A stretch of 64,000 bases of DNA from CAZKNF01 sp964554105 (lineage in GTDB: Bacteria; Bacteroidota; Rhodothermia; Rhodothermales; VXPQ01), in assembly GCA_964554105.1 (NCBI GenBank), contig CAZKNF010000003.1, forward strand, positions 53,059 to 117,058. Reading direction: 5' to 3'. The translations under genes were made by a program, and so were the position numbers. Position 1 is the first letter of the stretch. Every line of letters starts with the position of its first letter. Positions 55,303-63,217 of the stretch are shown piece after piece. The notes beneath the pieces were generated by a model, which had not been told where the DNA came from, did no database searches, and saw only the letters and a program-made list of their open reading frames with translations.

Positions 55303-56310
55303 TCAGCCCTCGTCCCGAGCGAATGCGGCGTCGAATGCAGCCTCCGATGGCTGAAAATCCACGTCACGCGTGAAGAGACAAGCCTCCGCAGCACCATGCT
55401 CCCGATCCATTCCGCTGTCCTCCCACTCGATCGAAAGTGGCCCGTCATACCCGGTGCGATTCAAAGCGCGAATCACTTCTTCGAAATTGACGAGGCCGCG
55501 TCCCGGCGAGCGGAAATCCCAGTATCGCTCCTGGTGACCGAAGTCGAGATGTCCTCCGAAAACGCCTGACCTTCGTGGGACGCTGGACCACCAGACGTCC
55601 TTTACATGCACGTGGTAAATTCGGTCACTGAATGCCTCTATAAAGGTCACATAGTCGACCCCCTGGTAGGCAAAATGACTTGGATCGTAGTTGAATCCGA
55701 AGGCCTCCCTCCTTCCTATTGCCGCGAGCGCACGCTCGGCCGACGAAATATCAAAGGCGATTTCGGTAGGATGCACCTCGAGCCCGAATCGGACGCCGAC
55801 CTCATCGAATACATCAAGAATAGGATTCCAGCGATCTGCAAAGTCCTGAAAACCATCATCGATCATGCCTGGCATGTTCGGAGGAAAGGAATAGAGGGCG
55901 TGCCAGATTGAACTGCCGGTAAAGCCGTTCACAACCCCGAGGCCGAGTTCTGATGCTGCACGTGCCGTGTCTTGCATCTCTCCGGCCGCTCTCTGGCGTA
56001 CGCCTTCCGGATCTCCGTCGCCCCAGACGCGGGCAGGTACGATCTGCTTATGTCGCTCGTCGATAGGGTCACACACGGCCTGGCCCACAAGATGATTGCT
56101 GATCGCCCACACTTTCAAGCCGTGCTTTGCTAGCAGGTCGTGTCGGCCTTGGCAGTACGCGTCGTCAGACAGCGCCTTATCTACCTCAAAATGATCTCCC
56201 CAACAGGCCAGCTCGAGTCCGTCATATCCCCAATCAGCTGCCTTTTCCGCAAGCGTCTCGAGGGGCATATCCGCCCATTGTCCGGTAAATAGCGTTACAG
56301 GTCTCGCCAT
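55303..56310 (-). CDS. sugar phosphate isomerase/epimerase (TIM-barrel)
   Basis: A 335-residue AP endonuclease 2-type TIM-barrel protein, a superfamily including xylose isomerase-like, IolE and IolI enzymes. Features are VTLFTGQWADMPLETLAEKA, YDGLELACWGDHF, VHPTEIAFDI, FGFNYDPSHFAYQG and HVHVKDVWWSSVP, with the metal ligands Glu, Asp, His and Glu expected for the fold. Such enzymes often work beside Gfo/Idh oxidoreductases in carbohydrate or inositol use, and here an oxidoreductase, a HAD phosphatase and a transporter lie just upstream. The exact substrate cannot be named. It is a cytoplasmic enzyme without a signal peptide. Confidence 0.88.
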   Translation of the reverse strand: MARPVTLFTGQWADMPLETLAEKAADWGYDGLELACWGDHFEVDKALSDDAYCQGRHDLLAKHGLKVWAISNHLVGQAVCDPIDERHKQIVPARVWGDGDPEGVRQRAAGEMQDTARAASELGLGVVNGFTGSSIWHALYSFPPNMPGMIDDGFQDFADRWNPILDVFDEVGVRFGLEVHPTEIAFDISSAERALAAIGRREAFGFNYDPSHFAYQGVDYVTFIEAFSDRIYHVHVKDVWWSSVPRRSGVFGGHLDFGHQERYWDFRSPGRGLVNFEEVIRALNRTGYDGPLSIEWEDSGMDREHGAAEACLFTRDVDFQPSEAAFDAAFARDEG

Positions 56311-56321
56311 CGGTGAGTCCT

Positions 56322-56963
56322 CTATTTCTTGGTTATCTCAGGTGATGATTTCAAGTGTATGCCGAGCGTCTCAAGATCGGCGCGGAGCTGATCCGGTGTT
56401 TCGAAGCGGACAGCGTGATAGCCGGCCTTTTTCGCTGCCTCCACGTTCGCCTCCACATCGTCGATGAAGACGCTTTCTCCGGGTGTGAGATCGAATACCT
56501 GGGTCAAATGCTCGAAAATCTCGGGATCGGGCTTGACCATCCCGATCTCTCCAGAGACGACGATGCCTTCAAACCATTCAAGGAAATCATATCGCCGGCG
56601 AGCTACCGGGAATGCCTCGGCCGACCAGTTCGTCAATGCATACAGACGATACGGGCTATCTCGGACGTCCCGAAGGATATCTACCGTATCGTCGATTGGC
56701 CCTGCCAGCATCTCCTCCCATCTGCCGTAATATGCGCGGATCTCATCTTCGTGCTCAGGATGTAGACTGAGCAACTCCTGTGTTGCCGCGTCGAATGATC
56801 GTCCAGCATCCTGCTTCGTATTCCAATCGGGCGTACAGATGTTAGCCAGAAACCACTCCATACGTTCCTCCTCGTCAAAAATGTGACGATAGAGATGACG
56901 AGGATTCCAATCTATCAGTACGCCCCCGAGATCGAAGACGACCGTATTGATATTCGCGTGCAT
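56322..56963 (-). CDS. HAD-superfamily hydrolase
   Basis: A 213-residue HAD phosphatase. The nucleophile loop is VVFDLGGVLIDWNPRHLY (first Asp is the nucleophile; the second position is Gly, as in haloacid dehalogenase-like and YihX-type enzymes), the second motif is LYALTNWSAEAFP, the lysine motif is GMVKPDPEIFEH and the metal pair is VFIDDVEANVEA. A helical cap covers 15-80. The resemblance to YihX-type sugar phosphatases (alpha-glucose-1-phosphate) fits the sugar cluster. It lies 11 bases before the isomerase gene. Confidence 0.9.
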   Translation of the reverse strand: MHANINTVVFDLGGVLIDWNPRHLYRHIFDEEERMEWFLANICTPDWNTKQDAGRSFDAATQELLSLHPEHEDEIRAYYGRWEEMLAGPIDDTVDILRDVRDSPYRLYALTNWSAEAFPVARRRYDFLEWFEGIVVSGEIGMVKPDPEIFEHLTQVFDLTPGESVFIDDVEANVEAAKKAGYHAVRFETPDQLRADLETLGIHLKSSPEITKK

Positions 56964-57006
56964 GCGCGCAGTAAAATGAATGATCGATTACGTCGGGATG
57001 AGCGCC

Positions 57007-58179
57007 TCAGGAAGGCGGAGTATACGATGCATCGACCCATTCACGTTTCTTCCCGCTCTCGATCGCGCTGTGGATGAAATGGACGCCTATGGCGCCGTCC
57101 TGAACAGTCGGAAAATCCGCAGCGTGTGGGTCGGGCTTTTCCCCTGCCAGTCGCGCACCGATCGTGCGACCCGCATTTACATAAATATTTGCAAAAGCTT
57201 CGATGAAAGCTTCCGGATGGCCGGACGGCAGACGTGATGCGGCTTTCGCCTCATCCGACAAATAGTCGTTTCCTCGCTTGTAAATGCGTTCCGGACCGTC
57301 GCCAGTTCGAACCGAGAGATAATTCGGATTCTCCTGGCGCCATTCGAGCGAGGCCTTCGTTCCATAGACGCGTATACGATGATTGTTCTCCTCTCCGACG
57401 GACACCTGCGAGCAATAGAGAATACCGCGTGCACCGCCCTGATAGTGAACGAGCATATTTGCGTCGTCTTCGAGCTCGCGGCCCGGCACAAACGTAGTGA
57501 TATCGGCGTGCAGCGATTCGATCTCCAGACCGGTCACGTACCGCGCGAGGTTCTCGGCATGAGAACCGATATCGCCGACAGCCGAAGATACACCCGCCTT
57601 ACTCGGATCGGTTCGCCACTCGGCCTGCTTTGAGCCCGTCTCTTCCAGACGGGTCGCGAGCCAGCCCTGCGGATACTCGACCACAACTTTCCGGATCTCG
57701 CCGATTTCGCCGCGCGAAACCATGGCCCTGGCCTGTTTGACCATTGGATAGCCGGTATAGTTGTGGGTCAATGCAAACACGACGTCATGCTTCGCAACAA
57801 GCCGGCAGAGTTCCTCGGCATCCTCCAGCGTCGTGGTCATCGGCTTATCACAGACGATGTGGATGCCACGCTCGATAAATGCCTTCGCGATGGGATAATG
57901 GAGGAAATTCGGGGTGACGATCGACACGAAATCGATGCGTTCATCAGCCGGGAGGTTGGCCTCTTTATCGGCCATTTCCTCGTAGGAGCCGTAGACGCGG
58001 TTCGAATCAAGAAAAAGCGCCTTTCCTTGTTCGTCGGATTTTTCGGGGTCGGATGAGAATGCGCCCGCGACGAGCTCCATCGTTCCATCCAGCGCGGCCG
58101 CTTTGCGGTGCACGTCGCCGATGAAGGCCCCCGGGCCTCCTCCTACCATTCCGTATCGAAGCTTCCGTTCCAGTGGCAT
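57007..58179 (-). CDS. Gfo/Idh/MocA family oxidoreductase
   Basis: NAD(P)-dependent sugar or inositol oxidoreductase of 390 residues. The N-terminal Rossmann motif is RYGMVGGGPGAFIGDVHRKA, with the family segment GIHIVCDKPMTTTLEDAEEL containing the catalytic Lys (CDKP). The substrate domain includes AVGDIGSHAENLARYVTGLE, with His and Glu. The EKP-type motif here is DKP, a common variation. It precedes the HAD gene (43 bases between) and follows the MFS gene, all minus strand. Together they suggest uptake and oxidation of a cyclitol, a sugar acid or a similar compound. Confidence 0.92.
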   Translation of the reverse strand: MPLERKLRYGMVGGGPGAFIGDVHRKAAALDGTMELVAGAFSSDPEKSDEQGKALFLDSNRVYGSYEEMADKEANLPADERIDFVSIVTPNFLHYPIAKAFIERGIHIVCDKPMTTTLEDAEELCRLVAKHDVVFALTHNYTGYPMVKQARAMVSRGEIGEIRKVVVEYPQGWLATRLEETGSKQAEWRTDPSKAGVSSAVGDIGSHAENLARYVTGLEIESLHADITTFVPGRELEDDANMLVHYQGGARGILYCSQVSVGEENNHRIRVYGTKASLEWRQENPNYLSVRTGDGPERIYKRGNDYLSDEAKAASRLPSGHPEAFIEAFANIYVNAGRTIGARLAGEKPDPHAADFPTVQDGAIGVHFIHSAIESGKKREWVDASYTPPS

Positions 58180-58333
58180 AGGGTCGATTTCCTCTCACTT
58201 GTGACATTGAATACCTGCAGCGCGCAGGCACGTGTATTCGGCATTGCGGTGGAGCATCTGCCCGCGACGATTCCGGCCGCGGTCGTGCTGTGGCCGTTTC
58301 GCGGACGCATGTACGGCGATGCGGATCGGATCA

Positions 58334-59893
58334 TCATGACGCTGCGATCGTCGCCCTGCGCACTTCCCCATCGGGATCGTCCGTAATCTTCGTAATTTTG
58401 TATCCGCCCGCTTTCCTGTCACGCCAGTACAGGACGCCGAAGATAACTATCAACAGGCACGTAAACGGAACGACAAAACGGAATGAGATTCTGCCTCCGT
58501 AGTTATCGGCCGGATTCAGAACCGCTCTCGCCTGATCGATGATCACCGTTGATTCCGGATCGGTTTCCAGCACGGCAGCTTCGGAATCGATGATGACACG
58601 AAGTGCGTTGGCCGCGGCGGGCTCAGGCAATGTATTCGACGTCTCGTAGGTCTGAAGTACGTCTTGGGCGGTCTGCGAAGCGCTCGTGATCTGGTCCTGA
58701 AACGCACCCTCAGCCTGCTCTGCCAGAGGAGGGTACGCCTCTGCCACCGTCTCGAACACGGCCAGCGTGGATCCCAGGTTCTCTTCGACCAGGTATTCGT
58801 GCGCATACTGATCCGCGACTGCGCCCATCTGCGGAGCAGTAAAAATCCCGACGATTCCCATTCCGATGGCGCCCATCAGACCGAGTCCAAGCGCCCCGCT
58901 TCGCGGCACGCGTTCCGATACGACTCCGAGCATCGTCGGCCAAAAATAGCAGATGCCGACGGCGAATATCGTTGCCGCGACAAACGCCACCCCGAGTGAT
59001 TCAGCATAGCTCAGCCACAGAAGACCGACGGCCGAGACGATCGCCGAGACAAACAAGATGCCGGTCGGCGAAATTCGATGGACGACCACGCCTGCTTTGT
59101 AGCGGAGGACGGCCATCAGACCGCTAATCCAGACAAGTACAAGAATGCCGGGCATACCGCCTGCTTCGAGGACGGCCGGGACCCAGCGATTCGGTCCGAG
59201 TTCGGTAGATGCCGTGATCGCCATGCAGAAGAGAAGCAGCAGCATGAACGGCGTGGTGAACGTGGCCTTGAACATCTGCTTCATGCTAACGCCGGCCTGC
59301 ACGTTCTCCGTCGGCGGAAATTTTTGTCCAAGCATCAGATATGCATAGACGGCCGTCGGAATAAGGATCAGTGCAAGTTTGATCTCCCAGGTCCCGATGC
59401 CGACCAGGTCGAGCAAATACGCCGCGACGCCGCCGATAACGATTCCGCCCGGAAACCAGACGTGAAATTGATTGAGCTTTACAGTCTTGTCGTCCGGAAA
59501 AAGCGTAGCTACCAGCGGATTGCAAGCGGCCTCCACGAGGCCGTTTCCGAGCGCGATAATGAGCGCTCCGATAAAAAGGCCCCAGAATCCGGTCGACATG
59601 ATCATAATGATGACACCCGCCGCGTGGCCCACAAAGGCAAGCCGCAGAAGGTATCGCATCCCGAGAGTATCGCAGAGCGGTGCAAAGATCACCTGCGAGA
59701 CTGCAAATCCCCAAAGTGCCGCGCCTCCGATGTATCCCACTTCGGCATTGGTGAGGATAAACTCTCTTTTCAGCGCCAGCATGATTGCGCCGATTGTCGC
59801 GAATGCGACGGCGGTGGCGATGAGCGCCATACAACTTCCGATGAACAGACGCTTCCGGTCAATATCGGGAAGTGGCGTCGCCGTCGTTTCCAT
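58334..59893 (-). CDS. MFS sugar transporter-like protein with large extramembrane insertion
   Basis: A 519-residue major facilitator transporter with twelve predicted helices. Helix pattern and loop residues such as IFAPLCDTLGMRYLLRLAFV (loop 2-3 type) and WFPGGIVIGGV support the family. Unusually, about 110 residues are inserted before the last helix, from about residue 365 to 470 (QYAHEYLVEENLGSTLAVFE onward), which are acidic and predicted helical. The final helix is VVPFTCLLIVIFGVLYW, then a charged tail. It is the first gene of the sugar cluster on this strand, so it probably imports the substrate. The insertion is not typical and may be a lineage trait. Confidence 0.85.
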   Translation of the reverse strand: METTATPLPDIDRKRLFIGSCMALIATAVAFATIGAIMLALKREFILTNAEVGYIGGAALWGFAVSQVIFAPLCDTLGMRYLLRLAFVGHAAGVIIMIMSTGFWGLFIGALIIALGNGLVEAACNPLVATLFPDDKTVKLNQFHVWFPGGIVIGGVAAYLLDLVGIGTWEIKLALILIPTAVYAYLMLGQKFPPTENVQAGVSMKQMFKATFTTPFMLLLLFCMAITASTELGPNRWVPAVLEAGGMPGILVLVWISGLMAVLRYKAGVVVHRISPTGILFVSAIVSAVGLLWLSYAESLGVAFVAATIFAVGICYFWPTMLGVVSERVPRSGALGLGLMGAIGMGIVGIFTAPQMGAVADQYAHEYLVEENLGSTLAVFETVAEAYPPLAEQAEGAFQDQITSASQTAQDVLQTYETSNTLPEPAAANALRVIIDSEAAVLETDPESTVIIDQARAVLNPADNYGGRISFRFVVPFTCLLIVIFGVLYWRDRKAGGYKITKITDDPDGEVRRATIAAS

Positions 59894-60180
59894 TTTGTAC
59901 CTCGAAGTGGCTTGGGTGGCAAATACCTCAGTCGCTGTTGACCTAGGCGCCGGCTAAGGGCGTCATGCGAAGCGATCGGCTAACGTCGATGTCGAAAACG
60001 CGTCCAGGCTCTGAGTGCATCCGATCCCAGCGCTCGCTCGAATAACACCTTAGATGGATTTCGCCCGGTGTGCCGCGCCACGACATCCTTCGCCAGGATC
60101 ATAAGCTATTAAAACGCGCTTGCTTTCGCTACCGGAATTGAGGATGGATGCTGACGGCGTCATCCAAGGTGGCGAGCTGT
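59894..60180. other. intergenic region upstream of the MFS gene
   Basis: About 290 bases without a convincing gene. An 81-residue minus-strand frame (60050-60295) runs into the tRNA gene and contains the usual tRNA-derived residues, so it is not a gene. The promoter for the sugar cluster should lie here, but I cannot identify it. Confidence 0.45.
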
Positions 60181-60207
60181 AAAAAGACGTGCCGCTGATC
60201 TCGGCAG
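60181..60207 (-). terminator. intrinsic terminator after tRNA-Pro
   Basis: On the minus strand, TGCCG and CGGCA pair around a seven-base loop and are followed by CGTCTTTTT. It is the second of two tandem hairpins downstream of the tRNA and the only one with a T-run. Confidence 0.65.
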
Positions 60208-60248
60208 TTCTGAGAGAGGTGCCGCTGATTGCGGCAGTCCTGAGACTT
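60189..60248. repeat. two tandem 30-base units, each with a hairpin
   Basis: The unit GTGCCGCTGATCTCGGCAGT is followed by TCTGAGAGAG in the first copy (60189-60218); the second copy (60219-60248) begins GTGCCGCTGATTGCGGCAGT. The copies differ at a few bases yet each keeps a TGCCG/CGGCA stem. The repeat sits directly downstream of tRNA-Pro on the minus strand. Confidence 0.75.
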
Positions 60249-60253
60249 GAATG

Positions 60254-60327
60254 TCGGGACGGCGGGATTCGAACCCACGACCCCTTGCACCCCATGCAAG
60301 TGCGCTACCGGACTGCGCCACGTCCCG
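60254..60327 (-). tRNA. tRNA-Pro (GGG anticodon)
   Basis: The minus strand folds as acceptor CGGGACG/CGTCCCG, anticodon stem CTTGC/GCAAG with loop ATGGGGT (anticodon GGG, 60291-60293), and T stem GTGGG/CCCGC with TTCGAAT loop. The discriminator is A and CCA is not encoded (the following bases are CA). Two small hairpins follow the gene. Confidence 0.94.
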
Positions 60328-60479
60328 AATCAACGATGGACAAAAATAAGCCGCCGAAATTGTGAGGTCAAATCTAAACGTAGGTCACTATGAAAGGTTC
60401 ACCACCGCCGTGACGCACGAAACGCCGGAGCCCCTCGTGGAACCCCGGCGCCTCGCGATGGGAGCGGCTCTAGCGATCG

Positions 60480-62489
60480 TCATTTAACGATCGTCATCAC
60501 CTTCGACTCCGTTTGGTTGGGGCCCTGGAGTCGGTAGATGTACGAGCCGCTCGATATCTCCTGTGCCGTATCGTCATTCACGTTCCACGTCACGGCATGC
60601 GTACCGGCCTGCAGCACACCTTCGAAAAGCGTGGTGACTTCACGTCCCAGCATGTCGTAGATGGTAAGCACCGTGAAACCGGTTTCCGGGAGATCAAATC
60701 GAATCGTCGTTGTAGGATTGAACGGATTGGGATAATTCTGCTCAAGTACGAGCCGTATCGGCAGTTCGTCCCCCGGCTCGTTGGAAACAACAGAGGGATC
60801 CACGAGCCTTTGAACCTGACCAGTCTCTCCCACCGGTGCGGTCATTTCGGTCGTGAGCACGTACACCTCACCGTCATGGTCCTGACCAAAACCCAGAACA
60901 TACTTATGGAGCTCGCCATCGTCCTGCTCCGCGATGTTTAAGGGCTGAAAAGGCCAGCGCCCCTCGTCCTGCGGCGTCGCGAGGAAAAGTAAGCCGTTCG
61001 GTTCCGAAAAATTGTAGCTCCAATCCCCAAAGATGTACTTGCCCTCAAAATCCGGAAGGTCGCTGCCTCGGTAAACATACCCCCCCACCACAACGAGTCC
61101 AATCCCGCCCTCTGCGTTCGCGTTCTTGTACTCGATTACTGGATCCAAAAGTGGGGCGCCCTGGTCCGGGTGCCCGGACCCTACTTCCTCGGGGCAGTTT
61201 TCGGCGTCCATGCTGGGATCTGCGGTACTGAAGCAGTGGGTGCCTTCTTTTACATTCCACCCCATATTGCCGCCAAGCGGGACCTGACTCACCTCTTCCC
61301 AACGATTCTGACCGGCATCGCCGACGAGAAGGCCGTATTCACCTCCCATATCGAACGACATCCTGTATGGATTCCGAAGGCCATAGGCAAAGATTTCATC
61401 CATTCCTTCCGTACCGACAAACGGGTTGTCGGATGGGACTCCATATGGCTCTTCCGAATCAACATCGATCCGGAGGACCTTCCCGAGCAGATTTTCTTCG
61501 ACATTCTGTGCGTTGCCACCCTCATTATCGTCATACCAGTCGGATACATGCCCCATCTGGTTGTCGTCGGCTCCTCCACCATCACCAAGCGAGATGTAAA
61601 GATGACCAGCAGGATCAAACGTGAGTGTACCCCCATCGTGATTGAACTGCGGCTCGTCGACTTCCAACAGAATCCTCTCACTTTCCGGATCCGCCGCGTC
61701 GGGATTCTCGCCCGAAACCTGAAATTCTGAGATGGTGGCCGTATGGTCCCAATCATCCGGAGCACCATCACGAAGTGGAGCGCTGTAATAGACGAAGAAC
61801 CGCCCGTTGTCTACATATTCGGGATGGAATGCAAGCCCGAGCAGTCCACGCTCGTCAAAGCCCTCGCGAAATGATATCATCCGCCCACTGAGATCGAGAA
61901 ATGGCTCGTCAAGAAGCATCCCGTCAGCCGTAACGATGCGTATCTGTCCGGCCTGGTCTACGATGAAAAGCCGATCCGTACCGTCATCGGCTTGGGCCAG
62001 AGCCACAGGGGAGGTCAGTCCGTCTGCGACGGTCTCAAGTCCGATTTCAGCATCGTCAACGACCTGAATGCTCCAGCCCATATACTCATGCGTGCCGCAC
62101 TGATAATAGAGCAGATCGGGAGTGCTTTCCGTGGGCGTAAACGTCACCGTTGCATTTCCAGTGGCGAAATTGCCGTCCACGCCGTCTTCGTAAGGATCTG
62201 CCCCTACGCCGACTTCGCTGGTGGATATATAGAACGGGTGAATTGCGTCGACATCTTCTAGCTGAAAGACATACGTCTTTCCTCGAATGACGCTAATAGG
62301 ATTCCCCTGTTGGCCGTCGATAGCAAAAGCTTCCGGCCAACCCTGGTCCTCACGGGGATGGGCGGACGTCTTGTCCTCGACCGTGACCGTGAACACCGTG
62401 TCGACCTGTGCGAATGCACCGGGAGCAAAAAGGAGAGCAACGAAGATTACAATTAAGGCGCCGGGAGTGTGTATCGATCGTCCATTCAT
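60480..62489 (-). CDS. secreted cupredoxin-glucose/sorbosone dehydrogenase with T9SS tail
   Basis: A 669-residue exported enzyme. Signal peptide about 1-28 (ending GAFAQ). Residues 30-148 form a cupredoxin-like domain with a full type 1 copper ligand set: His84 in IHPFYIS, then Cys131, His134 and Met137 in YYQCGTHEYMGW. Residues about 155-560 are a glucose/sorbosone dehydrogenase-type beta-propeller (RLFIVDQAGQIRIV, GLLGLAFHPEY, LYISLGDGGGADDN, AYGLRNPYRMSFD). These enzymes usually use PQQ. The C-terminal region, QNYPNPFNPTTTI to the end, is a type A T9SS sorting domain, so the protein is expected to cross the outer membrane by type IX secretion. The fused copper domain could accept electrons from the dehydrogenase. 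It lies on the minus strand, after tRNA-Pro. Confidence 0.93.
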   Translation of the reverse strand: MNGRSIHTPGALIVIFVALLFAPGAFAQVDTVFTVTVEDKTSAHPREDQGWPEAFAIDGQQGNPISVIRGKTYVFQLEDVDAIHPFYISTSEVGVGADPYEDGVDGNFATGNATVTFTPTESTPDLLYYQCGTHEYMGWSIQVVDDAEIGLETVADGLTSPVALAQADDGTDRLFIVDQAGQIRIVTADGMLLDEPFLDLSGRMISFREGFDERGLLGLAFHPEYVDNGRFFVYYSAPLRDGAPDDWDHTATISEFQVSGENPDAADPESERILLEVDEPQFNHDGGTLTFDPAGHLYISLGDGGGADDNQMGHVSDWYDDNEGGNAQNVEENLLGKVLRIDVDSEEPYGVPSDNPFVGTEGMDEIFAYGLRNPYRMSFDMGGEYGLLVGDAGQNRWEEVSQVPLGGNMGWNVKEGTHCFSTADPSMDAENCPEEVGSGHPDQGAPLLDPVIEYKNANAEGGIGLVVVGGYVYRGSDLPDFEGKYIFGDWSYNFSEPNGLLFLATPQDEGRWPFQPLNIAEQDDGELHKYVLGFGQDHDGEVYVLTTEMTAPVGETGQVQRLVDPSVVSNEPGDELPIRLVLEQNYPNPFNPTTTIRFDLPETGFTVLTIYDMLGREVTTLFEGVLQAGTHAVTWNVNDDTAQEISSGSYIYRLQGPNQTESKVMTIVK

Positions 62490-62764
62490 CGTGTACCTCA
62501 GTCGATTTCCGAATGACTACTATCGAGTGATTCAGGATGGCGCATTAATGCCTAGCATTGAGATTAGATGTTCCGCTGTTTCTTAGTATTGTGCGCGAGA
62601 TCGGACGAATGACTACATCTGTTCGGAAGCTTCGTCGAATAGATGCGGCGCACAGGCGCAAAGCGCCTCCTGGGATGACGACCGGAGTGAACAGCCAGCG
62701 ACAGAGCCAGAACCCTGAGCCTGTCGCTTGTGAGCTTGGATTGTAGACCCTAGCTGCGGGACGA
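62490..62764. other. intergenic region upstream of the dehydrogenase
   Basis: About 275 bases with no convincing gene. A perfect small palindrome, AGGCGC-AAA-GCGCCT, sits at 62654-62668. No T-run follows it on either strand, so it does not look like an intrinsic terminator. Confidence 0.4.
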
Positions 62765-63181
62765 CTAGTAGATCGCAGGGCCCATCGTACTCGCTAGGGT
62801 GCTCCTTACCGACTGGCTATTTCCGATATAGACAGCTATCAGATTTCCAGATTGATAGACGCGTGCCGCGGCCGGGCTACCGCCTTCGGTACCCATCGCG
62901 TCCAGCGCAGCCTGATTCTCTGTTGGATACTCGTAGATCTGCAGCGTCCCACCACGTCCGACATCGTATTCCTCGCCCGTGACCGTATACGTAACATTCG
63001 AGGGGACGCCGCTCCTGTACAGCGAGACTCCCTCAGATTCGAGCTCTTGCACAAGATCGGACGTGCTCGCAAGCTCGCCCTCTGATTGTCCCGTCGTTGC
63101 ACAACCAGAGCTTACGAATGAAAGGAGCAGGATTACGAGCAGCGGAAATGAATTTCGTCCGTCCGATATAAGCGTGTACAT
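62765..63181 (-). CDS. small lipoprotein of unknown function
   Basis: A 138-residue protein with a lipoprotein signal: a hydrophobic stretch followed by FVSSGCATT (Cys27). After Ser/Glu-rich residues, the mature domain is TYTVTGEEYDVGRGGTLQIY followed by YPTENQAALDAMGTEGG and VYQSGNLIAVYIGN, a compact beta-rich domain of about 80 residues. The pattern (a conserved block including EYPTENQAALDAM) resembles small periplasmic lipoproteins but I do not recognise the family. It lies 36 bases downstream of the ATP-grasp gene on the same strand. Lipid anchoring would depend on LspA elsewhere in the window. Confidence 0.78.
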   Translation of the reverse strand: MYTLISDGRNSFPLLVILLLSFVSSGCATTGQSEGELASTSDLVQELESEGVSLYRSGVPSNVTYTVTGEEYDVGRGGTLQIYEYPTENQAALDAMGTEGGSPAAARVYQSGNLIAVYIGNSQSVRSTLASTMGPAIY

Positions 63182-63217
63182 GGCGTGCGATCACGTTGTG
63201 TTCGAAGATCTCGCTCG

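Noticed and set aside
59078..59941. 287-residue plus-strand frame
   Set aside because: It lies antisense to the MFS transporter, is rich in Arg, His and Asp with no domain, and follows the shadow-frame pattern of a GC-rich gene.
60050..60295. 81-residue minus-strand frame beginning MGCKGSWVRIPPSRH
   Set aside because: It begins inside tRNA-Pro and reads the tRNA's T-arm; the motif is a common tRNA artefact and the rest has no gene-like features.
60410..60450. Hairpin CGCCGG/CCGGCG after the dehydrogenase gene as a terminator
   Set aside because: Only six outer base pairs match, with mismatches inside and a weak T-run (TTTCG); not strong enough to list as a terminator.
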